Part shown: positions 53,504-61,038 of the stretch, in pieces
Layout: each line of letters starts with the position of its first letter
Position numbering within the stretch: the first letter of the stretch is position 1
Source of the DNA: Streptomyces sp. NBC_00442
Lineage (GTDB): Bacteria > Actinomycetota > Actinomycetes > Streptomycetales > Streptomycetaceae
DNA length: 64,000 bases
Assembly: GCF_036014195.1 (NCBI RefSeq)
Contig: NZ_CP107918.1
Span: forward strand, 1,240,001-1,304,000
Direction of reading: 5' to 3'
Translations under genes and position numbers: made by a program
The notes under the pieces: model-generated
Database searches by the model: none
Told to the model about the DNA's origin: nothing
Seen by the model: only the letters and a program-made list of their open reading frames with translations

Positions 53504-55311
53504 CCCGGGGACGACGTCGGGCTCGGTTGAACGCACCCGTGCTCCAGACCGTTGACCAGACTCCAACCACGCTCGGACTCCTGAAGATCGAGGTCACGTT
53601 CCCGGACGACCGGAAGGCTGTCGTGGACTGGACCCACGAGCCGCAGCAGCGGTTGCTGCGCGCGCTGGGTGCCGAGCTGGCGGCGTCATGCACCGTAGGC
53701 CAGGGGACTGGATCTCCACATACTCTCCGGAATCGCGCACGCTCTTGCCTGGAATGGGCGCGCTGGCTGGACTCCACGGAAGGCGTGGGCCTGCGAGTAG
53801 ATGCTCTCCTCCCACATCACCTCGACGGGTTCGAGAGCCACCTCCGAGAGAGGCATCCGGAGTCCTCCAGGACGCCGTACTCACGTATCGCCGACATCGT
53901 CTGGATCTTGCGCCGCCTCAGCGACAAGAAACCCGGCTTGTCTGCAGCAATGCTCCGACGGCTCTCCCATACCTCTGCCGGTCCAGTGGGCTCGTACACG
54001 CCTCGTGACGCCTATTCACCGCACATCGTCGAGCAGTTGCGTGCCGCTGCACGTTCCGATGTCGGCGATGCAGTTCGGCGCCTGACGCTTGACGGGCCGA
54101 CACTCCTCGCGCAGGGGCAGGATCCACGGATGGCGGGTTGGGACTCCGACGCCAATGTGCTGTGGGAGATCCACCGGAGCAAAGGAACATTCACCCGGCA
54201 GCAGCTGGCCCAACTGGTCGGCACCGCGCTGGCTGATGCTCATACTCCTGGCCGTCTCGCACCGTTGGTGTACCCGACCAGCCGCGACCTGTTCGCCCTG
54301 CTCCTTCTGTTCTGCCTCGAAAGCGGCATGGAGGTGGAAGCGGCCAGAGAGTTGGCCTCCGACTGCTTGAAGAATCCCAACCGGGGCTATGTGCAGGTCG
54401 AATACCTCAAGCGGCGTCGGCACGGCCAGGAGTGGAACACGATGCGGGTGCGGGACGGCTCGTCCAACTCGCCCGGCGGGCTGCTGCGTTTGGCCCTGCG
54501 GATCACTGCCCCTGTCAGAGAGGCCACGGGCTCGTCGGCGCTGTGGCAGTTCCGGACGAAGGACGGGATTCTGTCCGCCGGCTTCAGCGCTGGATCTGCG
54601 TCAAGCGTGGCGCGGAGCTTCGTGTCGACACACCGGCTCACTGATGGGGGGAAACCCGTCGACTTGCGCCTTTCCCGGCTTCGCAAGACGTACAAAGCAG
54701 CGGTCTACAAGGTAACCGGCGGGAGGATGTCGGCGTTCGTGCAGGGGCATTCACCGGATGTCGCCGCGGCGCACTACGCGGACATCCCCTCATTGCGCAA
54801 TCTGCACGAACAGGCCGTGGCAGACGGCCTGCAGGATGCACTCGATGACGCCCAGGCTCCCGCGGTGCTGACGCCAGAGGAGGAAGAGAGGCTCACGCAA
54901 AATCCTGCGGACGCATGGGAGTCACTCGGCGTTTCCGCCGAGGAGCTGCCGCCGCTTCTGTCGGGCGAATCCGACCTGTGGTTGTCGTCCTGTCGCAGCT
55001 TCTTCGACTCGCCTTTCGGCATCAAGGGCAAGGCATGCCCCGTCTCCTTCTTCTCTTGTCTGGGGTGCAGCAACGCCGTGATCACCCGAAGGAAACTCCC
55101 AGCCATCCTGGCCTTCCTCAACCACATCGAGGCTGAACGGGCCAAGACGCCCGCAGCGGAGTGGGCAGCGCGCTTCGGCAAGGCTCACCATCAGATTCTG
55201 CAACTGATCGTTCCGAGGTTCAGCGAGGGCGACGTGCTGAACGCCAGGGCAATCGCCGAGTCTTCCGAGCCACTGCTGTTCCTGCCCCGCAACCTGCTGG
55301 GAGGCCACTGA
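53497..55311 (+). CDS. Tyrosine recombinase 2 of the trio (divergent)
   Basis: 604 residues from GTG 53497 (GGGA upstream, overlapping recombinase 1). The catalytic domain is divergent: box II reads LSRLRKTYKAAV without the usual first His, the His/Tyr segment GHSPDVAAAHYADI is kept, and the Arg I region appears as ESGMEVEAARELA, where Arg is shifted or lost. The C-terminal 110 residues include a Cys cluster (SCRSFFDSPFGIKGKACPVS, then FSCLGCSNA) that may bind zinc. It ends in TGATG overlap with recombinase 3. Probably a structural or target-selecting subunit of a three-protein complex. Confidence 0.88.
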   Translation: MVTRGRRRARLNAPVLQTVDQTPTTLGLLKIEVTFPDDRKAVVDWTHEPQQRLLRALGAELAASCTVGQGTGSPHTLRNRARSCLEWARWLDSTEGVGLRVDALLPHHLDGFESHLRERHPESSRTPYSRIADIVWILRRLSDKKPGLSAAMLRRLSHTSAGPVGSYTPRDAYSPHIVEQLRAAARSDVGDAVRRLTLDGPTLLAQGQDPRMAGWDSDANVLWEIHRSKGTFTRQQLAQLVGTALADAHTPGRLAPLVYPTSRDLFALLLLFCLESGMEVEAARELASDCLKNPNRGYVQVEYLKRRRHGQEWNTMRVRDGSSNSPGGLLRLALRITAPVREATGSSALWQFRTKDGILSAGFSAGSASSVARSFVSTHRLTDGGKPVDLRLSRLRKTYKAAVYKVTGGRMSAFVQGHSPDVAAAHYADIPSLRNLHEQAVADGLQDALDDAQAPAVLTPEEEERLTQNPADAWESLGVSAEELPPLLSGESDLWLSSCRSFFDSPFGIKGKACPVSFFSCLGCSNAVITRRKLPAILAFLNHIEAERAKTPAAEWAARFGKAHHQILQLIVPRFSEGDVLNARAIAESSEPLLFLPRNLLGGH

Positions 55312-57344
55312 TGCCCGTCCAGCCACTACCACTTGGCCATGGTGCCAACCGCCCTGCCGACACGACACCGGTTCTGTCCGGACGACCTCTCGCCGCCGAT
55401 CCATCCCTCATGCCGCAATTCGGGGACCGTTTCTGGGATCTCGCGGTCGCCGGGCACGCGGGGAACCGCTACGCCAGCGAGTTCTTCATCGACTTCGCGT
55501 CACTCGGTGATGCCACCCGGCGCGAGGCCGCGCGCGAGTTTCTCTTCTGGAGACTCAACACACACCCGGTTCGCGGTGCGCTTCCTTCCATCTCGACAGT
55601 GGCGGCGGAGTGGTGGAATCTGCGGTGCTTCTTCCGGTTCCTCGACACCGAACACGCTGGGATTCGGCTGGACACCGTGACACAGCCGATTCTCGATTCC
55701 TATCTGCTTCACTGCCACGGCGAAGAACTGATGCCGAGCAGTCTGCGCCATCGCCTCCAGGTCATCCCACGCCTCCACCTCGCGGCAGAGGGCATGCCAT
55801 CGGACGCGTTGGAGATCAATCCGTGGAACGGCCGCCCCCTCTCCCGCATCATCGGCGGCCCGGCGGTGAGTAGACACGAGAACCAGACTCCCCGGATCCC
55901 GCCCAGGGTCATCGCCCCGCTGGTACAGGCCGCCCTGTTCTACGTACGTACCGCAGCACCGGACATCATCAGTGCGCGCGCCGAATTGACGGAACTGCAG
56001 GCCTCTGTCAGCGAGATCCACGGGCTGTCTCTCGCACGGCTGGACCGCTATCTCGACAGTCTTGCGGCAGGTGGGCGCGGGGTCCCGGTTCTGGACGGCA
56101 CCGGTCTCCAACCGCACCTGGCCGGTTCACCCGCCTACACGTACATCATGCGCAAGTCGGGGGCGGGGCGGGATATAGCCGGCGGCTCCTACGACGACCA
56201 CATCGTCAGGGCACTGGAGCGGCTCGGAGCTGAGCCTGGCGGCATGGACACACCCATCACTCCGCATCCGCAGACCGGGCGCCCCTGGCGGGACAGGTTC
56301 AGTCCTCCCGCAGTCCCCCATGAGGAACGGCTCCTGCGAGCCGCCTGCTACATCCTCATCGCCTATCTGTCCGGAATGCGCGACTCCGAGGTCAAGGAAC
56401 TCCGAGACGGCTGTCACTTCACCGAACGGAGTACGGACGGCGTCGTCGTCAGGCACAAAGTGCGATCGCAACTCGTCAAGGGCGGGCGAGGGGCGCCGGA
56501 GAGCTGGGTGGTCATCGAGCCCGTCGCGCAGGCCATCGAAGTCCTGGAATGCCTGCCCCACCGTGACCTGCTGTTCTGCCGACCGGTCGCTGGTCGCCCG
56601 TACTCGACGATCTCCGCCAACCGAATGAATGAGAACCTCAACGCGTTCCGGGCACACTGCGCGGACATCGGCTTTCCAGTACCCGATGTCGACGGAGAGC
56701 CGTGGAATCTGACAACGCGCCAGTTCCGCAGAACCGTGGCCTGGCACATCGCTCACCGTCCGTACGGAACCGTCGCGGGGATGGTCCAGTACAAGCACCT
56801 CTCCGTAGCCATGTTCGAGGGCTACGCAGGGACTTCGCCCTCCGGCTTCCGCGCGGAAGTCGCCGCCGAAGAGGCCCTGGCCCGCTTGGCCGACATCGTG
56901 GAACGCTACGACGACTTCAAGGCCGGGGTGCGCTCAACCGCTCCAGGGGGTACACGGACCGACAACGAGTTTTCCCGCGTGCAGGAGGATTTGCAGGACT
57001 TTCCCGGCAGGGTGGTCGATGAGCGCCGCCTCCACGCCATGCTCAAGACCTCGGCGCACACTCTGCACGTCGGGACTCTGAACGACTGCTACTACCAACC
57101 TGAAACCGCCCTGTGCCGAACCGCAGGCACCGAGGACCGCCCCCTCCTCAACAACTGCCGTCCCGAGCGCTGCGGGAACTCGACCATCACGATCCGGCAC
57201 CGCCCAGGATGGGAAGCGGCGCGCAGCGACACCGAGCGGGCGTTGGCCTTCGTCGGACTCTCCGATCTCCAGCGCACGGCTCTGCGAGGGCACACGAGCG
57301 ACATCATCAGAGTGATCGAGGGAATCGACCGTGCCCACAGCTGA
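55311..57344 (+). CDS. Tyrosine recombinase 3 of the trio
   Basis: 677 residues. Catalytic Arg I in YLSGMRDSEVKELRDG (about 357), box II RQFRRTVAWHIAH (Arg kept), then QYKHLSVAMFEGYAGT with His and a candidate Tyr. The last 150 residues hold a Cys-rich tail (NDCYYQPETALCR, NNCRPERCGNS), another probable zinc site, followed by a helical end. Starts by TGATG coupling with recombinase 2 and overlaps the small fourth gene by 14 bases. All four genes form one translation unit. Confidence 0.9.
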   Translation: MPVQPLPLGHGANRPADTTPVLSGRPLAADPSLMPQFGDRFWDLAVAGHAGNRYASEFFIDFASLGDATRREAAREFLFWRLNTHPVRGALPSISTVAAEWWNLRCFFRFLDTEHAGIRLDTVTQPILDSYLLHCHGEELMPSSLRHRLQVIPRLHLAAEGMPSDALEINPWNGRPLSRIIGGPAVSRHENQTPRIPPRVIAPLVQAALFYVRTAAPDIISARAELTELQASVSEIHGLSLARLDRYLDSLAAGGRGVPVLDGTGLQPHLAGSPAYTYIMRKSGAGRDIAGGSYDDHIVRALERLGAEPGGMDTPITPHPQTGRPWRDRFSPPAVPHEERLLRAACYILIAYLSGMRDSEVKELRDGCHFTERSTDGVVVRHKVRSQLVKGGRGAPESWVVIEPVAQAIEVLECLPHRDLLFCRPVAGRPYSTISANRMNENLNAFRAHCADIGFPVPDVDGEPWNLTTRQFRRTVAWHIAHRPYGTVAGMVQYKHLSVAMFEGYAGTSPSGFRAEVAAEEALARLADIVERYDDFKAGVRSTAPGGTRTDNEFSRVQEDLQDFPGRVVDERRLHAMLKTSAHTLHVGTLNDCYYQPETALCRTAGTEDRPLLNNCRPERCGNSTITIRHRPGWEAARSDTERALAFVGLSDLQRTALRGHTSDIIRVIEGIDRAHS

Positions 57345-57738
57345 ACCCATCGAAGCAGCCCTCAAAGCGGCGTCCGAGCGTCTGCTCCGCGGAGAGCCCA
57401 CCCGTAGTGACGGTTCCCTCACCGTCGCCTCACTCGCAGTTGAAGCCGACGTCAGCAGAGCCAGCGCCTACCGCTACCCCCAGGTTCTGGCGGAGTTCCG
57501 AAACCTCGTAGCCGAACGAGAAGACGCAGCCGCACCCTCAGCGTCCCTCCGGCAAGAAGTCCAGTCTCTGAAAGCAGCCGAGCGTGGGCTTCGCCAGGAG
57601 CACGCGCGCGAGGTGCGGGAGCTCCGGTCCTCCATCAACGTCCTCGCACAGCAGGTTCAGTTCCTCACGCTCGAGAACCAGCGCCTCTCTCAAGCCTCAA
57701 GCCACCATGACCGGGTTACCCGCATCGACCGACGTTGA
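57331..57738 (+). CDS. Small HTH/coiled-coil partner protein (TnpC/DUF6262-like)
   Basis: 135 residues from GTG 57331. The first 60 residues resemble a TetR-like HTH (LTVASLAVEADVSRASAYRY), and 75-125 form a long coiled coil (LRQEVQSLKAAERGLRQEHA; VLAQQVQFLTLENQRLSQ). Position after the recombinases and size match Tn554 TnpC-type accessory proteins, which influence orientation and efficiency of transposition. Likely a DNA-binding dimer that organises the recombination complex. Confidence 0.8.
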   Translation: MPTAEPIEAALKAASERLLRGEPTRSDGSLTVASLAVEADVSRASAYRYPQVLAEFRNLVAEREDAAAPSASLRQEVQSLKAAERGLRQEHAREVRELRSSINVLAQQVQFLTLENQRLSQASSHHDRVTRIDRR

Positions 57739-57761
57739 ACTGGCTCAGAACCATCTACAGC

Positions 57762-57805
57762 ACATGTTGTAAAGGAATCTTTCTAAAGATATCTTTACAA
57801 CATGT
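57762..57805 (+). promoter_or_regulatory. 44-bp palindromic operator containing a leaderless promoter
   Basis: Outer arms ACATGTTGTAAAG and CTTTACAACATGT are perfect, and the centre holds ATCTTT-CT-AAAGAT, so 38 of 44 bases are symmetric. A promoter sits inside: TTGTAA (57766-57771), 18-base spacer, TATCTT (57790-57795), and ATG 57802 six bases later within the right arm. Binding of the ArsR product here would block polymerase directly. Confidence 0.75.
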
Positions 57806-58458
57806 CGAACAGTCAGAAGGACGAACCACCAAGAGCCCCTGCTCGCACGACCCAGCTCACCGACCCTCACGCTCTGCGCGCCTACGCCCATCCCACCCGC
57901 ATGCGCCTCGTCGGCCTGCTCCGTACCGAAGGCCCCTTCACCGCGACTCGCGCGGCCGAGCTCACTGGCGAATCCGTCGCCAGTTGCTCGTACCACCTGC
58001 GGATGCTCGCAAAGTACGGGCTGGTCGAGGTCGCGCCGGGTGGCCAGGGCCGCGAGAAACCCTGGCGGGCCACTGCACGCTTCACCCAGTGGCCCAACTA
58101 CTCCGAGGACCCTGCCGTCGCAGAGGCCAGCAGGGCACTGGAAACTGCGGTCGTCGAACGCTACTTCGAGCTGATCACCCGCGCCATCGAAGAGCGCCAC
58201 GATCTACCGCGCGAGTGGCAGGAAGCCGAGCACATCGGCGACCAAGTGCTCTACCTGACGGCAGAGGAGCTCGCCGACCTCGGCGAAAAACTCGACCGTC
58301 TACTGCGCCCCTACGAGGACCGGCAGGGCGACCCGGCCGCCCGCCCCCAGGACGCACGGCTCGTCCAGATCGTCCGGGCCGCCTTTCCCTTGCCGCAACG
58401 GCCCGCAGGCAACGAGGAGACTTCCATCGCTCCGGACAGCACGGGCGGCCCGCGATGA
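57802..58458 (+). CDS. ArsR-like winged-helix regulator of the MFS cargo
   Basis: 218 residues. N-terminal winged helix: RAYAHPTRMRLVGLLRTEGP, recognition helix GESVASCSYHLRMLAKYGLV, wing GREKPWRATARF. The C-terminal part is helical (ERYFELITRAIEERHDL; TAEELADLGEKLDRLLRPY) and probably binds the inducer. Overlaps the MFS start by ATGA, so sensor and pump are co-translated. It likely represses its own promoter via the surrounding palindrome and is released by the pump's substrate. Confidence 0.85.
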   Translation: MSNSQKDEPPRAPARTTQLTDPHALRAYAHPTRMRLVGLLRTEGPFTATRAAELTGESVASCSYHLRMLAKYGLVEVAPGGQGREKPWRATARFTQWPNYSEDPAVAEASRALETAVVERYFELITRAIEERHDLPREWQEAEHIGDQVLYLTAEELADLGEKLDRLLRPYEDRQGDPAARPQDARLVQIVRAAFPLPQRPAGNEETSIAPDSTGGPR

Positions 58459-59768
58459 CAGCCTCGGGCCGCTTATCCGCGAAGGTCCCCGACCTCCTGC
58501 GCAAGCGCTCCTTCCGCCGTTACTGGACCGGCCAGAGCATCTCCCTAGTCGGCGACCAGATATCCCAGATCGCCCTCCCTCTCGTCGCCGTCCTCGCCCT
58601 CCACGCCGACGCCGCCCAGATGGGCTGGCTCGCCACGGCCCAGCTCATGCCCGCCCTGCTGCTCTCGCTTCCCGCTGGTGCGTGGGCCGACAGCAGAGCG
58701 CACCGCCGCCGCATCATGATCGCCACAGACCTCGCACGAGCCCTGCTCATCGCGTCGGTTCCCATCGCATACGCGCTCGACGCGCTCACCTTCACGCAGC
58801 TCTACGCGGTGGCCTTGGGGATCGGCGCGCTGACCGTCCTCTTCGACGTCTGCAACACCATCCTGTTCGTCTCGCTCATCCCCGCCGAGCGCTATATCGA
58901 GGGCAACGCCCTCGTCAACGGCAGCCGCGCCATGTCCTTCGTCGCGGGTCCCAGCGCCGGCGGTCTCCTCGTCCAGTTCTTCACCGCGCCGCTCGCGCTC
59001 CTCGCTGACGCGGTGACCTATCTGGCCTCCGCCTGCTGCCTGGCCCGTATAACCCCCGTCGAACCGTCGGCCGTGCCACCGACGAAAGGACACTTCACCG
59101 CAGGCCTGCGGTGGATCCTCCGCTCGCGCGTCATGCGCGCCACATTCGCCGCATCCGCCACGGTTCAGTTCTTCAATTTCATTTTTCACACACTCTTCGT
59201 GCTCTACGCCACCACAGAACTCGGCCTGAGCGCAGGCGTGCTGGGGTCGGTCCTCGGAGTCGGCGCGATCGGCGGGCTGGTCGGTGCCGCCCTCACTGGC
59301 CGTCTCGTGCGCCGCGTCGGCGTCGGGCCCGCCGTCGTCATCGGCTTCGCGGCCTTCCCAGTCCCGCTGCTGCTCGTACCCCTCGCGGACGGGCCGGACG
59401 CGCTCGTCCTCAGCCTCCTCTTCCTCGCCGAATTTGGTTCGTGCGTGGGCGCGATGATCGTCGACATCTCATCGGGCTCACTTCAGACGGCCCTCATCCC
59501 CCACCCCCTGCGCGCCCGCGTCAACGGGGCTTACCGCACCCTCACCCACGGAATGCGCCCGCTGGGCGCGCTCGCGGGAGGAGCACTCGGCACGGCCATC
59601 GGGCTACGCCCGACACTGTGGATCGCAACGGCCGGGGCCGTGCTGTGCCTGGTCTGGGTGCTACCTTCGCCGGTCCCACATATCCGCGAGTTGCCCGACT
59701 CTCCGCCGGAACCAGCACACGCCGCACCATCGGCATCGGCGTCCGCATCCTCACCCTCGTCCAGTTAG
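58455..59768 (+). CDS. MFS transporter (12-helix, drug-efflux type)
   Basis: 437 residues, about twelve membrane helices. The conserved start RSFRRYWTGQSISLVGDQIS is that of the macrolide-type (MFS_3, MefA-like) exporter group, and motif A-like WADSRAHRRRIMI follows helix 3. The tail is Pro/Ala/Ser-rich. Probable resistance or export cargo of the element; substrate not deducible. Its stop lies 7 bases from the convergent exonuclease stop. Confidence 0.88.
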   Translation: MTASGRLSAKVPDLLRKRSFRRYWTGQSISLVGDQISQIALPLVAVLALHADAAQMGWLATAQLMPALLLSLPAGAWADSRAHRRRIMIATDLARALLIASVPIAYALDALTFTQLYAVALGIGALTVLFDVCNTILFVSLIPAERYIEGNALVNGSRAMSFVAGPSAGGLLVQFFTAPLALLADAVTYLASACCLARITPVEPSAVPPTKGHFTAGLRWILRSRVMRATFAASATVQFFNFIFHTLFVLYATTELGLSAGVLGSVLGVGAIGGLVGAALTGRLVRRVGVGPAVVIGFAAFPVPLLLVPLADGPDALVLSLLFLAEFGSCVGAMIVDISSGSLQTALIPHPLRARVNGAYRTLTHGMRPLGALAGGALGTAIGLRPTLWIATAGAVLCLVWVLPSPVPHIRELPDSPPEPAHAAPSASASASSPSSS

Positions 59769-59775
59769 CCTCGCG

Positions 59776-60504
59776 TCAGAGGACCTTCGCCTTGCGACTG
59801 AACGGTATGACCGGCCATGCCGGCTCGACATAGGCGGTCGCATCCGATGAACGCCGCAGATACCTCTGGAGCGAGGCAGCCTGCTCGGCCGCCGCACGGA
59901 CTTGAAGATCATGCAGATCCGCGAGAGGCAGCGATCCTATGGATGAGTACTTCTCACCCAGTCTGCGTGCCGTCCGAGCGGCAGCCGCTGCGTCCGCTGC
60001 CGCGTTATGCGCATCATCCAGCGGCACCCCGTAGTGGGCACAGAGTGCCTGAAGATTGCGCCGCCCCTTCCGATACTGGTCTGCGTGCTTGTCCAGCACC
60101 AAGGGATCGATGACCGGAGAAGGCGTCGCTTCCAGCCGCTCTGTGAGCGGAGTGACGTTGTGCCGTCGGCATTCACGGTCCAGAAGGGAGAGGTCGTACC
60201 GCGCGTTCATGACCACCAACGCCGTCCCAGAGCTGAGAACTTCGGTAATGGCCCGCGTGATCTCTGTGATTACGGAAGCAGCCGGGGCTCCATGCCTGCG
60301 GGCACGCTCAGTCGTGATGCCGTGAATCGCTATGGCTTGCGCAGGGATCAGAATTCCCGGGTCGACCAGCCACGTCCGCTCCTCCGCTGGGTTCCCGTCC
60401 GGATCCAGCCTGACGAGTGCTCCGGTGACGATGCGGTCGGTCTCAATGTCGGTGCCCGTGGTCTCCAGATCGAAAGCCACCATCGATTCGCTGGTCCAGG
60501 TCAT
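59776..60504 (-). CDS. Element-borne DEDDh 3'-5' exonuclease (replacement for the interrupted host gene)
   Basis: 242 residues, complete. Exo I VAFDLETTGTD (Asp, Glu), Exo II VVMNARYDLSLL (Asp), Exo III DDAHNAAADAAA (His, Asp) match the DnaQ-like proofreading/exonuclease fold. Aligned with the split host gene, homology runs end to end: IPAQAIAIHGITTERA vs IPAQASAVHGISSERA, and YRKGRRNLQALCAHYGV vs YRKGKRTLEAVCVEYGV. ATG 60504 overlaps the stop of the interrupted host frame by TGATG, with GGAG 7 bases upstream, so translation is coupled to the host gene. Its Exo II codons differ from the host target, which should keep the element from inserting into its own copy. Confidence 0.9.
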   Translation of the reverse strand: MTWTSESMVAFDLETTGTDIETDRIVTGALVRLDPDGNPAEERTWLVDPGILIPAQAIAIHGITTERARRHGAPAASVITEITRAITEVLSSGTALVVMNARYDLSLLDRECRRHNVTPLTERLEATPSPVIDPLVLDKHADQYRKGRRNLQALCAHYGVPLDDAHNAAADAAAAARTARRLGEKYSSIGSLPLADLHDLQVRAAAEQAASLQRYLRRSSDATAYVEPAWPVIPFSRKAKVL

Positions 60505-60929
60505 CACAGCACTCCGGTGGAGCAGCTGGGCGCCAGCTCGTGACCGGCCGGCTCAAGGCGCGGCAGATCCCTCGTACGCCCTGTGCGACGAGACACCTGA
60601 GACGCACATGGAGTGCGTGGATAAAACGCCGCGTTGTAGGCAACCACCGGCACGCCGCGGCGCCAGTGGCCCGCCAGGGTGTCGGCGATCTCGTCGGCCA
60701 CCTCGCGGGCGGGCCGGCCCTCCGCCGCCGCCCGTTCGCTGCTGATGCCGTGGACGGCGGAGGCCTGCGCCGGGATCCTGATGCCCGGATCCGCGAGCCA
60801 GCCGCACCGCCCCACCACATCGGTGCCCCGCACTTCGACGATCGCGGCCGTCACGATGCGTGCCTCGCGCGGCTCGGTGCCGGTCGTCTCCAGGTCGAAG
60901 CCGACCAGCGGCTCCAGGTGCCAGCTCAT
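60504..60929 (-). pseudogene. N-terminal part of the split exonuclease, read through into the element
   Basis: 141 codons. The first 101 are host sequence: GFDLETTGTEPREARIVTAA (Exo I) to VVAYNAAF, stopping just before the Exo II Asp. The remaining about 40 codons (YPRTPCASQVSRRTGRTRDL ...) come from the element's right end and cross the inverted repeat without a stop. The frame ends TGATG on the element's own exonuclease. ATG 60929 has AAGGAGG 9 bases upstream. It has lost Exo II and Exo III, so it cannot be an active nuclease, but it may act as a translated leader for the replacement enzyme. Confidence 0.9.
60613..60624 (-). repeat. Right terminal inverted repeat of the element
   Basis: Reverse complement reads TTATCCACGCAC, identical to the left end. 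It forms codons of the readthrough fusion in the interrupted exonuclease frame. Confidence 0.85.
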
Positions 60930-61038
60930 GCTGCTGCCCCTCCTTCGTGGTGCTTTCCCCCAGTGACGACCACCCTCGCACGCGGCACTGACAATCGGCC
61001 GCGCGGCCGGAAACGCACCGCACCGCCTTCGGAGCAAT

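Larger units (their letters stand above)
51985..60624. mobile_element. 8.64-kb recombinase-in-trio element inserted in an exonuclease gene, carrying a replacement exonuclease
   Basis: The ends are perfect 12-bp inverted repeats (TTATCCACGCAC). Content from the left: three overlapping tyrosine-recombinase genes, a small HTH/coiled-coil gene, an ArsR-MFS pair, and on the opposite strand an intact exonuclease homologous to the interrupted host gene. Three recombinases in tandem plus a small partner is the layout of recombinase-in-trio elements and, more loosely, of Tn554 tnpABC. Codon use inside is visibly less GC-biased than in the flanks. At the left join GTCGAA is followed by GGGC before the repeat; at the right join the repeat is followed by AACGCCGC. 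The uninterrupted site would read about GTCGAACGCCGC, so GGGC may be a coupling sequence brought from a previous site. Right boundary could shift by one or two bases. Confidence 0.88.

Noticed and set aside
57735..59768. 677-codon frame spanning the ArsR and MFS genes as a fusion
   Set aside because: The first part is out of frame with the ArsR product; the ATGA overlap and conserved MFS start show two separate genes.
51985..60624. Integrated plasmid or prophage with tRNA attachment site
   Set aside because: No tRNA, replication, transfer or phage structural genes; the ends are short inverted repeats within a protein gene.
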